Of a stretch of 64,000 bases of DNA, positions 24,801 through 34,839 are shown piece after piece. Each line of letters begins with the position of its first letter. The stretch's first letter is position 1. Source of the DNA: Daucus carota subsp. sativus (taxonomy: Eukaryota; Streptophyta; Magnoliopsida; Apiales; Apiaceae); assembly GCF_001625215.2 (NCBI RefSeq), contig NC_030381.2:42592689-42656688 (forward strand). The letters run 5' to 3'. Under the pieces are notes generated by a model. It was not told the origin of the DNA and did not search any database. It was given only the letters and a program-made list of their open reading frames with translations. The translations under genes and the position numbers were made by a program.

Positions 24801-26371
24801 TTGCTTAATTACAGCCTGCTAGAAAATTAGCCGAAAATGTTTTCTTTAGTAACTTCCAACCCATTACTTATCTCTCTATATAATATGTTTAAATTCCAGG
24901 GATTACATAGGCACTGGATCCGTTTACATAACCGCAGACTCAGGAGGAGAATGTGGAGTTCCCTATGAGACTTATTTCCCGATGCCAACGTCTGCAAAGG
25001 ATAAGCCATGGTATTCCATTGAACAAGGAAGTGTTCACTTCACTGTCATTTCAACTGAGCATGACTGGTCCGAAAGCTCAGAACAGGTCATTAACTACAA
25101 TTCTTCAGTTCTGAGATTAATTAGTACCTAAAATATTTCTACTCGTACAGCCAGTGCACATTAAACAGATTTTTCATAAGTGATTTATTTTTTATAGTAT
25201 ACTTGGATGAAGAAGGACATGGCATCCGTGAATCGGACCAGAACACCCTGGCTAATTTTCATGGGGTAAGTTAAAATAATCACGTCTCGACGCTTCATAA
25301 TGAAGTGTACTAATTTAAGTTCTTTGGTTGGTTGCAGGCACAGGCCAATGTACTCTACCCCAGGCGACGGATTGATACTCATTCCAAGCGTCGACGCGGA
25401 TTTTGTGCAAGCAGTGGAGCCTCTGCTGCTATCTAACAAGGTAAAAACATAATCCACACTGAAATGTACATGTACTTTGAATGAACTTACATGTGGTCTT
25501 ATGTTAAAAGGTTGATCTGGCTCTGTTCGGGCACGTACATAACTACGAGAGAACATGCGCGGTTTATCAAGGAGAATGCAAAGCAATGCCTAAGAAAGAT
25601 GGGAATGGAGTGGATACATATGATAATTCCAACTACAAAGCACCTGTTCATGCCATTATTGGAATGGCTGGCTTCAAGTTGGATTCATTTTCATCTACTG
25701 TCAGTACACTACTTCATCTTTTACATCTTTCTAAATGTTCGAGTTTGACGAGAATTCGGGTTAAATTTAGAAATAAGTCACTTAAAAGCAAAAATTAGTT
25801 TTTAGATATTTTTTTAGTGACCTGATTTTTTTAAACTTTATTTTTGATAAAAAATATTTATAAGTCATAAACTATACATAAATAATTTTTATTATTATTA
25901 TTATTATATTTTTAATAATATATAAGTCATTAATAAAAACAAAATTATCAAAATAGATATTTTGAACTCTTAATTTATTAAATTTAATTTCACAATTTTA
26001 AACTCAGTCAGACTTGTTGGGATTGACCATTGATTTGTTGCAGGCTGATAGTTGGAGCTTAAAGCGAATTTCAGAATTTGGGTACGTAAGAGTCCAAGCA
26101 ACAAAGACAGACTTAAACTTCGAGGCAAGTGTAGACTAATCACCAAAATCTTTGCTAATTTCGGTGTCTAATACACATTTCACATCACTAAACATTCTTT
26201 ATTACCCACATCTTGATTTAGACCTTTTGTCAATCACTAAAACAACAAATTTAAGAATGATTACTTGTGTAATATTATGTGAATTTTACGTTTGTGCAGT
26301 ATGTGAATGCCAATTCAAGAGAAGTAGACGACAGATTCCATATCACCCGCACTCGAACGAACAAGGGTTGA
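21866..26371 (+). CDS. Purple acid phosphatase, PAP1/PAP24/PAP27-like (nucleotide pyrophosphatase-type)
   Basis: Dinuclear-metal phosphoesterase with an N-terminal fibronectin-like domain, probably secreted or vacuolar. There are 13 exons: 21866-22200, 22361-22448, 22637-22906, 23087-23195, 23300-23414, 23604-23736, 23836-24023, 24900-25086, 25198-25265, 25338-25440, 25511-25699, 26044-26124 and 26300-26371, giving 645 residues. The N-terminus has a hydrophobic signal segment (FKLFIIFLSNIFVLLCLF). The metal-ligand blocks are all present: GDMG (about 334), GDISY (about 376), GNHE (about 409), MGHRP (about 499) and GHVHNYERTC (about 539). The block DSGGECGVPYETYFP is characteristic of this large-PAP subgroup, some members of which are catalogued in Arabidopsis as probably inactive. 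Intron 12 uses a GC donor. Intron 7 hosts a hAT-like element. Three neighbouring acceptors share GCATGCAG, a local curiosity. Confidence 0.93.
24221..24759. mobile_element. Non-autonomous hAT-like element with CGTGTCGTGT subterminal repeats, in PAP intron 7
   Basis: The 539-bp insert has terminal inverted repeats: TAGACCTGGCAATT at the left, and TAGACCCGGCAAATT read inward from the right. It is flanked by a perfect 8-bp target-site duplication GCTCCATG (24213-24220 and 24760-24767). Both subterminal regions are crowded with CGTGTCGTG and TCGTGTAC motifs, while the centre is almost pure A/T. There is no transposase frame. An 8-bp duplication with TAG-type short inverted repeats fits the hAT superfamily. 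Confidence 0.88.
25760..25990. repeat. AT-rich low-complexity insert-like segment in PAP intron 11
   Basis: It contains AAATAAGTCACTTAAAAGC, ATAAGTCATAAACTATA, a TTA-trinucleotide run (about 25890-25906) and ATATAAGTCATTAATAAAA. The vocabulary resembles the ATAAGTCA-rich MITE segments elsewhere in the window, but no clear termini are visible. Confidence 0.3.
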
Positions 26372-28280
26372 TAGAAACAGGGATTATAATTATTATGATT
26401 TTATGTAATATTTGTGGGGAATGTTGTGTATTAAAATAAGAAAATCCTTGGATTGTATCTGTATAGAGGACAGAAAAATGGATATTATTGCTTTTGTAAA
26501 CGTGCCGGGTCCATGCATAAGATGAATATACTTATTTTGTTATGAATAATTTAACCATGTAAGCTTGGATAATGGCGGTCATTTCGAGTTCATATGTAAT
26601 CGGGTCAATTTGTTTATTAAAAAAAAGTCGGGTCGATTTAGAATCGAAGTGAAAAGAGATTTTTTTTTTTTAATATATAATTTAGCCCTAAATAGATGAA
26701 ATTCTAGTGATTGATCATTTCATCTAATTATATGATTAGCTGGATCATTTTACATAATTTATACGTTTATATTATTAGAGTTGCTAGGAAACAAAATATC
26801 ATCAACTCCGTGTAAGATATTTCATATAGATTTATTTCAAATATATTTTATTTGACAATAATTTGATCATATAAGCATATAAATGTCAATAATTTCACTG
26901 GACTTATGTCATGTATACATATATAATACATACATTATATGAAATGCAATTCAAAAGTCTAACAACATATGGGGAATTTGTATAAACTACACTCACATGA
27001 ATAAAGTCTGTTCAAAGGACCACAATCCACTTTCGAACACTAATCAACTAATAGATATTACTTCACAATCACAATATCAAATACTCATCTTCTTGGATGA
27101 CTCTTTGAGCTATCACCAGATCTTAATGAATGCGGAGGGATTCCCAAGACAGCAGTCATCACTCCAAAAGAGACTTATAAGCCTATATCAAGATGCCTTT
27201 TGACATGAAGAATGCGGGGTCAGAAAATGTTGAACCAGGTGTTTAATTGATGAATAGATAGGGGAAATATGGAATATAACGTGAATGATATGACTGTGAA
27301 GTCCTTGTTTAGGGATCACCATGAAAACTTGAGAGATAAAAAGACTTGACGGAGGAAAACATGGAATACCTTGATTTCAAAATGATATGTTTTTTTAATG
27401 AAATTGACGAAAACATATTTCAAAAATTAATGAGAAAGTAATTACTCAGCCATAACCTAACATATCCTTTATATCTTGCATGAATTGTTTAAAAAAATCC
27501 CAATTTATTTAAAAATACTTGATTAGTTATTTCAAGATCTTTATCGATTTATCGGGAAATTTTTTGATTTATCCAAAAAATCTCCTATGAATCCCCGATT
27601 AATCATGAATCGGTAGATTTATTGATTAGTTTCAATTCTCGATTTTTACAACCATGGTGTGATTTGTAGTTTTTTCCCCCTCCATGAGCAGAATTTGTCT
27701 TATTATGAATAGAATAATACTTCTTTTCTAATTTTTGCCTCTTATCTCGTTATAATTTACTTTAACTTAATACTAGAAGAATGGAATTTTTTACGACCGA
27801 GGCAAATCTAATACAAAACCTAACCTTAATTTTTGAAACCCAAAACCGTAGCAATTTTTTATTAACTCTTGGCCTTTCCCACAAATCCTTGGTCTTTATG
27901 TAAAGATAGTACCAAGTGGAAGTCCTCTGTCTTTAACCTCAAAACAAGCATATTTTTTTGGAGGCACTTGAAAAGCTTACCTTGCAATCCCCACTATCTC
28001 CCACTAAGAAACAACTCAACTTGTTGTTTTCTCTTGGTCATACATTTTTGTATGTTTATACTCATGTAGAATAATCCAAGACTTGCCCACTTTTTATTCC
28101 CATCCACCACATATACTTACAATTCCCATTTTTGTATATTAGAATGGATAGAGATTAGACCAGAGCACTCTGTTTTCTCATATTATTCCATATTCATTCT
28201 TTATTTGTCTCCAAAACACAACTATTTCTATACTGACAAAACCAACCACTTTGAATTCTCACTACACAATTTCATGTTTT
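26372..28280. other. Intergenic region between PAP and SCL3-like gene
   Basis: PAP 3' UTR followed by AT-rich DNA. One short passage (about 27520-27640) is rich in ATCGATT/AATCGG-type words (TTTATCGATTTATCGGG, CGATTAATCATGAATCGG) and may be a degraded repeat. No coding block is recognisable. Confidence 0.45.
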
Positions 28281-28526
28281 AATATAATACTCTTGCTTCT
28301 GCCTCGACAAGAATTTCATTTTGCCTTATCTGAACCACTTTAAAAACATGTCCTTTGGAGCAGAGGAGCTTTTGAGACAGACCCCTGTTTCTTGATTTTT
28401 TAAAATTTTGTGAGATTTCGAAAAATCTTCAAGGGGTTTTCTGGGTTTTTGGTGTTTTAAAAACCCACATGTAGAGTTGGATTTGGTGCTGTTTTTCACT
28501 GTTGTTCAACAGAAGTGTTATACTGG

Positions 28527-29342
28527 TGAGTCTAGTTTTGTTGCTCTGTTTCTGTTTGTCTTTCATGTTGTTATGTTTGATTTGAACAGTTTGTGCAACT
28601 AGCTTAACTCAGTTTAAGTATATCTATGATCTATCTGTGTATTTTACCGAGAAGTTTTCTCTTAGCTTGCTATATTAGCATCTTTTACCTATGCATGTGT
28701 TTTCGATCTTGTGATGAGAGTGATTATGCTCTATACCCTCAGTTTGGCTGATACTTTGCCTGTGAAAAACTTTGTTATTAGTTCTGTATGGTTTTTAGAT
28801 CATGCGAAAATAGGTTAAATATCAGTAGATGGATTTTTTTTCCCAAAATTGTGATGGCAGTGAAGAATCAGGGCCCTAGACACAGACAGGCCAGTTTCTT
28901 AATTATTAGAAGGTGATTTCAATTTATGGTTGTACTCTTATAAACTATTTTGTTTCGATACACATACTTCTCAATACTTTAGTTTTTAAGTATATGGAAA
29001 GGCGAGTGAGGATTCGTGCTTTATGTCCTTGATGGCGGGGAAAGAACCTTGCCACTACGCTGTCAATGAAAACTCACTTATATTTTCTTCTGCTATTGTA
29101 CACCAGAACACCGTAAATTTAACAGCATCATCAGTTTCTTTGGTATTCACTAGAGCTGTCTTTGTTGATGTCTTTGTTATTCATTATAGATGTCTTGACA
29201 AAATGCAAATAATGAAAGTTCACTGTATATGCTTTTTGTCTAACAAAGCATGTTGTCACTGGCATACCAGATATTACTGAACTATTTACAGCTGTACTCC
29301 TACGTATAATCTCTCATTCTTGAACTCTATCATTTCTTGCAG
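28527..29342 (+). other. 5'-UTR intron of the SCL3-like gene
   Basis: A donor at 28527 (TACTG then GTGAGTCT) and an acceptor at 29341-29342 (TTTCTTGCAG), three bases before the start codon, define a leader intron of about 0.8 kb. The position directly before an intronless GRAS coding exon is common in this family. The donor choice is an inference. Confidence 0.55.
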
Positions 29343-29345
29343 TTT

Positions 29346-30773
29346 ATGGCAGGGATGGTTCTAGAGGACGGATCGCCATCTGTAAGCTCACCGCTTCAGT
29401 TTTTCTCCCTAATGTCTCTTTCACCTGGCATTGGATCACCTTATCCATGGCTTAGAGAAATGAAATCAGAAGAAAGAGGTTTATATCTAATCCATCTCCT
29501 GGTTACAACAGCCAACCATGTAGCTGCTGGGAGTATTGAGAATGCCAATATGGGCCTTGAGCAAATCTCACATCTATCTTCTCCTGATGGAGATACAATG
29601 CAAAGAATTGCTGCTTACTTTACTGAGGCACTAGCTGATAGGATGCTTAAACGCTGGCCCGGATTGCACAAGGCCCTCAACTCAACCAAGATAACTTCAG
29701 TATCTGAAGAAAGGCTTGTTCAGAAATTGTTTTTTGAGTTGTGTCCTTTTTTGAAGCTCTCATATGTGATTACGAACCAAGCAATTATAGAAGCTATGGA
29801 GGGGGAAAAGGTTGTGCACATAATTGATCTCAATTCCGTTGAGCCTGCCCAGTGGATTAACCTGCTTCAGTTATTTAGTGCAAGGCCTGAAGGTCCGCCT
29901 CATTTGAGGATAACAGGAATTCATGAACAGAAGGAGGTACTGGACGAAATGGCTCATCGATTGAATGAAGAAGCTGGAAACCTAGATATCCCTTTCCAGT
30001 TCAATTCTATTGTAACCAAATTGGAGAATCTTGACATTGAAAGCTTGCGTGTGAAAACAGGAGAAGCTGTTGCAGTCAGTTCTGTACTTCAACTACATCA
30101 TCTCCTTGCATTTGATGATGAGATGCTTCGAAGAAATTCTCCCTTGGTAAACAAAGGTTTTAGTTCGATCCACATGCAGGCAGCTCTGCAAAACAATACG
30201 CATACTTTGGGAGATTTTCTTGAGAAAGATATGATGAGTGGATATACCCCAAGTCCTGATTCAACATCATCATCTCCCCTATCTCTAGCCAGTGCACCAA
30301 AGATGGTGATGTTTCTTAATGCCCTTTGGAGCCTTTCACCAAAGCTAATGGTAGTCACTGAGCAAGAGTCGAATCACAATGGATGTAGTCTCATGGACAG
30401 GATCTATGAAGCATTGAATTTCTATGCTTCACTTTTTGATTGTCTGCCATCTACTGCATCTAGGGTACCAGTAGACCGCCAAAAGCTTGAGAAGATGCTG
30501 TTTGGAGAGGAAATCAAGAATATCATATCCTGTGAAGGGCTAGAGAGAAAGGAGAGACATGAGAAGCTTGAAAAATGGATTCCAAGGCTTGAGATGGCTG
30601 GCTTCGGGAGAGTGGGATTGAGCTACCATACTATGATGCAGGCGCGAACATTGTTACAGAGTTATGGGTACGAGGGGTTTAAAATTAAAGAAGAGCATGG
30701 CTGTTTAGTAATGTGCTGGCAGAATCAACCTCTGTATTCAGTCTCAGCTTGGAGGTTTAGGAGGTACAGCTGA
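29346..30773 (+). CDS. SCL3: GRAS-family transcription regulator, SCARECROW-LIKE 3 type
   Basis: SCL3-type proteins are nuclear GRAS regulators that act in gibberellin/DELLA signalling and root endodermis development. The coding sequence is a single exon of 475 residues, close to the usual SCL3 length. The start was set at the ATG at 29346 (MAGMVLEDGSPS), directly after the leader-intron acceptor; an upstream TTG in frame is not a plausible start. Visible GRAS blocks are the first leucine-rich region (GLYLIHLLVTTANHVAAGS, about residue 45), VVHIIDLN (VHIID motif, about 157), a second leucine-rich region around LRITGIHEQ, the PFQFNSIV region, and the C-terminal SAW block ending CWQNQPLYSVSAWRF. 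There is no N-terminal DELLA domain. A serine-rich insert (SPDSTSSSPLSLAS) lies in the middle, as in known SCL3 proteins. Confidence 0.95.
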   Translation: MAGMVLEDGSPSVSSPLQFFSLMSLSPGIGSPYPWLREMKSEERGLYLIHLLVTTANHVAAGSIENANMGLEQISHLSSPDGDTMQRIAAYFTEALADRMLKRWPGLHKALNSTKITSVSEERLVQKLFFELCPFLKLSYVITNQAIIEAMEGEKVVHIIDLNSVEPAQWINLLQLFSARPEGPPHLRITGIHEQKEVLDEMAHRLNEEAGNLDIPFQFNSIVTKLENLDIESLRVKTGEAVAVSSVLQLHHLLAFDDEMLRRNSPLVNKGFSSIHMQAALQNNTHTLGDFLEKDMMSGYTPSPDSTSSSPLSLASAPKMVMFLNALWSLSPKLMVVTEQESNHNGCSLMDRIYEALNFYASLFDCLPSTASRVPVDRQKLEKMLFGEEIKNIISCEGLERKERHEKLEKWIPRLEMAGFGRVGLSYHTMMQARTLLQSYGYEGFKIKEEHGCLVMCWQNQPLYSVSAWRFRRYS

Positions 30774-30998
30774 ATGCTACTCAGGCCAAACTCTCAGTTT
30801 GCTTGTCCCCTCTCTTTCTCGCTTACTGTATAAACAACTTCATGCTTTCTTTTGCTGTCAATGGGTCTAGTTTTTATGTAAAGAAGCTTAAGAATATCTT
30901 CGCTCTTCACTCTCCGTTCCTGACTTACTAACAGCATATATTTTGGCCTTGTGTATCAGGATCTAGAGTTTGTCATTTCATATCGATGTCTTATGTAC

Positions 30999-31658
30999 TA
31001 GGGGTGATCACGGTCTGGTTTAAACCGCAAAATCCGCATAAACCAATTCGATGTTAATCCGATCCAAACCGAAACCGAAATGAGGTTTACGGTTTCGGTT
31101 CGACTAATTTAAAAAACCGTGGTCTGTGGGTTGGTTTCGGTTTTATATTAAACCAACCCGTTATAAAACCGAACCGCATATTTATATATATACAATATAA
31201 ATATTTAATATTATATATATATAATATTAATTTTATATAAATATATTAATTTTTTAATTTATACTTGTTGGGTTGTTGTTTAGTTACTTATCTTGTCAAT
31301 ACCAACTACAACTCTACAAGTCATATCAATTCAGTGATCCACGACTTCGACTTCGATTCAAGTTTATGCATTTTATTAGACTAAAGTTTGTATTTTAATT
31401 TAACTATATAAAATTGTGCAAATGGAGAGAAAATGATATTTTATTTTCTAGTATTATTCATGAATCCTCATCTGATTATAAGTCTTAATCATAAACCGCT
31501 CAATCCGCTTAACCGAACCATCAAAAACCGCACCGCTTGGTCCGGATTAATTGATTTGCGGGTCACGGGTTGGTTTGAGATTTTAAAAAACCGCTAATGT
31601 ACGGTTTGGTTCCGGTTCTACCTCCAATCCGAACCGAACCGAACCGCGATCACCCCTA
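30999..31658. mobile_element. Non-autonomous hAT-like element with AACCGAACC subterminal repeats
   Basis: The 660-bp insert begins TAGGGGTGATCACGGT and ends in the complement of TAGGGGTGATCGCGGT. It is flanked by a perfect 8-bp duplication TTATGTAC (30991-30998 and 31659-31666). Both ends carry many AACCG and GGTTTCGGTT-type words, and the middle is AT-rich. There is no transposase frame. The TAGGGGTG terminus and the 8-bp duplication fit hAT elements. It lies about 225 bases after the SCL3-like stop codon, so it may be in or near the 3' UTR. Confidence 0.9.
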
Positions 31659-31980
31659 TTATGTACCATCTTTAAGGGTTATGTTTGACCGTATCAATAC
31701 GATAACCAAATCAAATCAAACATACTTGTTATGGCTCACTCAAAATCAAGGTCTTTCCCTTTAGATTTGCACGGATCATCCCGTGTTTCTTGAGAAAAGG
31801 GTCACAAAACCCACAAGTAATGTCCAAAATGACATAGTTGGAAAAAATGCCCCAAATACCATTTATTAATGTCGGATAACCTAGCGTTATAGGTTTTTGG
31901 AAGAAGATTGTAGATCTTGTTGCCTTTTGGTCTAAAAAAACCCTACAATTTAAGACGATGAAGTAGCGTTTAGGGTTTCA

Positions 31981-32043
31981 AAATGCTAGATCGTGTAGCA
32001 TTAATAAGAAAAATAGGGATACATGCCAGACGATCTAGCATTT
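31981..32043. repeat. Perfect 14-bp inverted repeat with 35-base spacer
   Basis: AAATGCTAGATCGT (31981-31994) is the exact complement of ACGATCTAGCATTT (32030-32043). On RNA it would form a hairpin with a 35-base loop. The surrounding sequence is not a recognised gene. Confidence 0.75.
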
Positions 32044-32412
32044 TTTGGATTGCAAAGTGATAGCTCACGGCCATCTTCTCCAAGACTATTTGAGGCGTTT
32101 TTCTTCCCATCCGTGACAATCAGGGCCAACACTGGTGTTTCTTTTCATGGCAGCAAAATCTTGGGGAAAAAAATTGTCTGAGGTTCAAAGAACATCAGAA
32201 GATAACATACAGTCTAAAAAAGATGACAGTGCAAAGATACCTAGATGTAACATACAGTCTAAGCATTGCAGCTTGAAGATATCAATTTCAGACAAATAAT
32301 TACTTAATTTTGAACTAAAAATCAGGAGTATATACTTTCTGATCAACCAAGAAGAATAACACCTCTAGTTAGCTGATAGAAACCTATACTTGTGAAACAG
32401 ACCCCTCAGTGA

Positions 32413-32967
32413 TTAAAAATGCATTACATAAACATCATACTCAACAACAGCATCTCCAGTCCTTAGATTAAACCTAACCGTCTTTGCCAGAGCATAGCCG
32501 CGAGAGAATCTGAATACCCCACTACCTCCAACAACAGGCATTTCTCTAACCTTCTCAAAGACCGGATTCCGGCCAAGAATACTAATTGTGCTTCCATTAA
32601 ACTCCCCCTCCAGAAAACAAAAATTCATAACCATGAGGAGCGCGGCATCAGTTTTTGTAGGCAATGCATACATTCCCTGAGCCCTCCCAACGATTTTGGA
32701 ACCACGTTCTGTCCCTTGTGTCAATGGATCATCAATCATCACAGTCGTTCCAAGATTATTCTTCCCTCTGAAAATGATGTTAACAGAAGGGTTTTTCCCG
32801 CTGACTATGTCATGAAAATAGAAATGAAGGTGAGTCATCTTGTTTGCACTATGCATTGCTTCAGTTTTCGCCAATTGCTCAGAGAAATTTGCACTGCTGG
32901 CCACGACGAGGAAGGTGGTGGAAATGAGGACGAGGTATATTAAGAAGATATGACAGGAGGAAGCCAT
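32413..32967 (-). CDS. Dirigent family protein
   Basis: Dirigent proteins are secreted, non-catalytic proteins that steer stereoselective coupling of phenoxy radicals, for example in lignan synthesis. This intronless gene encodes 184 residues, a typical length. The N-terminal hydrophobic stretch (FLIYLVLISTTFLVVAS) is a signal peptide. Family blocks in order are HLHFYFHDIVSGKNPS (about residue 46), GTTVMIDDPLT, SKIVGRAQGMYA, MNFCFLEGEFNGSTISILG, EMPVVGGSGVFRFSRGYA, and the final GDAVVEYDVYVMHF. These place it with the common dirigent-like proteins of angiosperms; which subfamily, and which substrate, cannot be told from sequence. Confidence 0.95.
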   Translation of the reverse strand: MASSCHIFLIYLVLISTTFLVVASSANFSEQLAKTEAMHSANKMTHLHFYFHDIVSGKNPSVNIIFRGKNNLGTTVMIDDPLTQGTERGSKIVGRAQGMYALPTKTDAALLMVMNFCFLEGEFNGSTISILGRNPVFEKVREMPVVGGSGVFRFSRGYALAKTVRFNLRTGDAVVEYDVYVMHF

Positions 32968-33306
32968 TTTTGGTTAGTGAAGTGATGAGTATAAGGCTCC
33001 TAGTTTGTTTATTTGTAGGTGCAGTTTTTTCTCAGATAATCATGGCCGCTTGCTTGCACTAATATAGTAAAAACTAAATAAACAGTGTTCACACTCTTAA
33101 AGTGTTCAAGGGAATGCAGCGTGTGTGAAAAGCCAACAAGTGCACACTGCACTGGAGGTATAGTGTATTCTACTCCTGCATAATTTTACGTGGGCTCTGG
33201 ATATAATTGATGGATCAATGCGTGCAGAATAAAATTATAGTCTGTGGATCGTGTTTGTTAGACGGGATTATAATTCATCTTTTCGGTTATATCCCGAGAG
33301 TTATAG

Positions 33307-33550
33307 GGGCCGTTTGGGTGAGTTTAAAATAAGTGCTTTTTGCTTAAAATAAAAAAGTGAAGTAGAAGTCAGAAGCAAGTTAAGACTTATAAGTGATTAA
33401 ACTGTTTGGGAAATAAGCAGAAGTCCTGAAACAAAAGCCAATAATTCTAACTTCTTTTAAGTGCTTCTTGATTTTTTACACAAACGGTACAAATAAGTGC
33501 TTCTAACTTATAAACTCAGAAGCCGGCTTATTATTGCCCGCCAAACACCA
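33307..33550. mobile_element. Probable MITE with GGGCCGTTTGGGTG end
   Basis: It starts GGGCCGTTTGGGTGAG and ends near GCCCGCCAAACACCAC, which reads GTGGTGTTTGGCGGGC inward: a degenerate inverted repeat. Inside are AGTAGAAGTCAGAAGCAAG and AAGTGCTTCTAACTTATAA, which are near-complementary words (AAGTGCTTTTTGC, TTAGAAGCACTT), giving fold-back character. No target-site duplication is clear. Confidence 0.45.
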
Positions 33551-33935
33551 CCATAATCTTTTAGAATATGACTTGTCAGATGGGCAATGCCTTGTGATAT
33601 TACAGAACAATCTTGTCATATTATGTGTAAATGTGTGTTTGAGATCCAGAACAAACAAAGGGTTAATTGCAAAACGCAGTTCATTGGATTTTCGAAAAGT
33701 TACTTTATGGCCAATGCTTTATATAATTGTACTTTGCACCTCATTGGTTCATTTGGCGCGTCACATAATTTTAACTAGATTTTATTTAATTTTTTTACCC
33801 TCTAAACGATATTTTTCAAAAAATCTTAAAGAACTTTTGTTTGAAGTGGGCGTAAACACGAGGCAGCTGGTCAGAACTGTAAAATGTCAGTAACATAATG
33901 CCAGCAAAAAAGCAGTCGAACATAAAAAATTTAAA

Positions 33936-34086
33936 ACAAGTCGAGCCGAGTAAACAATGTCGTAATCTGAAGCTCATGCTCATCTTGACAAAATATTGAA
34001 ATAGCTCGAATTCGAGCTCAGCCTGATTATTGTCTAATGGAATCTATCATTTACAAAACGAGCTCAACTAATTCACTTGCACCCTA
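33936..34086. mobile_element. Possible truncated hAT-like end with GAGCTCG motifs
   Basis: Words such as TCGAGCCGAG, CTCGAATTCGAGCTC and ACGAGCTCAACT lie before TTGCACCCTA, which reads TAGGGTGCAA inward and resembles TAGGGGTG-type hAT termini. I could not find the matching opposite end or a duplication, so it may be a fragment. Confidence 0.35.
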
Positions 34087-34839
34087 CTATAGCTCTATGC
34101 ATTCGCATAAAGTTTAAGATTAATGCCTTCAAATACTCGTAGAATGCTCCTATATTTTAAACCCTGCCTTTAAATACCCGTAAAATGCTCCTAGAACATT
34201 AAACCCTTCAATTTATCAACCATGACAACCAAGATCATGCATCAGTCGGAGTAAAATGATGGCATCCGAAACGCACACGATATCATGACATCTATGAGTA
34301 TTTGACATTCAGAAGTGATAAATCTTTGCGTTAACACAAACATACGATCCATGTCTTTCCTTGTGTCCTTGTTGCCTTCGGTATAATCCAAACGGGAACT
34401 CAACCGTCTTTATTTCTGCCAACTTCTTACTGGCAGATGATATTTAACTATATCATCTTTAGAAGGCATAGCTTATACTGTACACTGATTCCGCTGTGGC
34501 CTGTGTCACTGTGTGTAGCATGAAATTTGTATGTGGTCCATTTTTTAAGTGTGTGACCATGCAGTACATGATTGATACCACCTTGTATTATTCTAATATG
34601 AACTTCGCACTTTAGCAAGTAGAACATGGCAAAAAAGGAAAGGGACCAAAAAACTGCTAACTTTTAGCTACAGGAACTCCGAGAATAAATAATACCAATA
34701 TATCAATTAGCTTTTTCCTCTCCGTTGTTTAAATCTGCAAATTCTAATTTAGTAATTGAGTAAAAGAACCATAAACTATGATACATCATCGTACAGACCC
34801 TAGACGTAATCCTGGCACACAAAAACTTGCAACAAGATC

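Larger units (their letters stand above)
30774..32412. other. Intergenic region between SCL3-like and dirigent genes
   Basis: It contains the SCL3 3' UTR, a 660-bp hAT-like insert (30999-31658) and a perfect 14-bp inverted repeat (31981-32043). The two flanking genes converge. No coding block is recognisable. Confidence 0.6.
32968..34839. other. Intergenic region: dirigent promoter side and ARP7 3' side
   Basis: Contains a probable MITE (about 33307-33550), a possible truncated hAT-like end (about 33936-34086) and otherwise non-coding AT-rich DNA. The short open frames here show no recognisable protein. Confidence 0.5.

Noticed and set aside
33534-33893. 119-codon open frame downstream of the dirigent promoter
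   Set aside because: No ATG-supported conserved block and partly inside a MITE-like segment; no recognisable protein.
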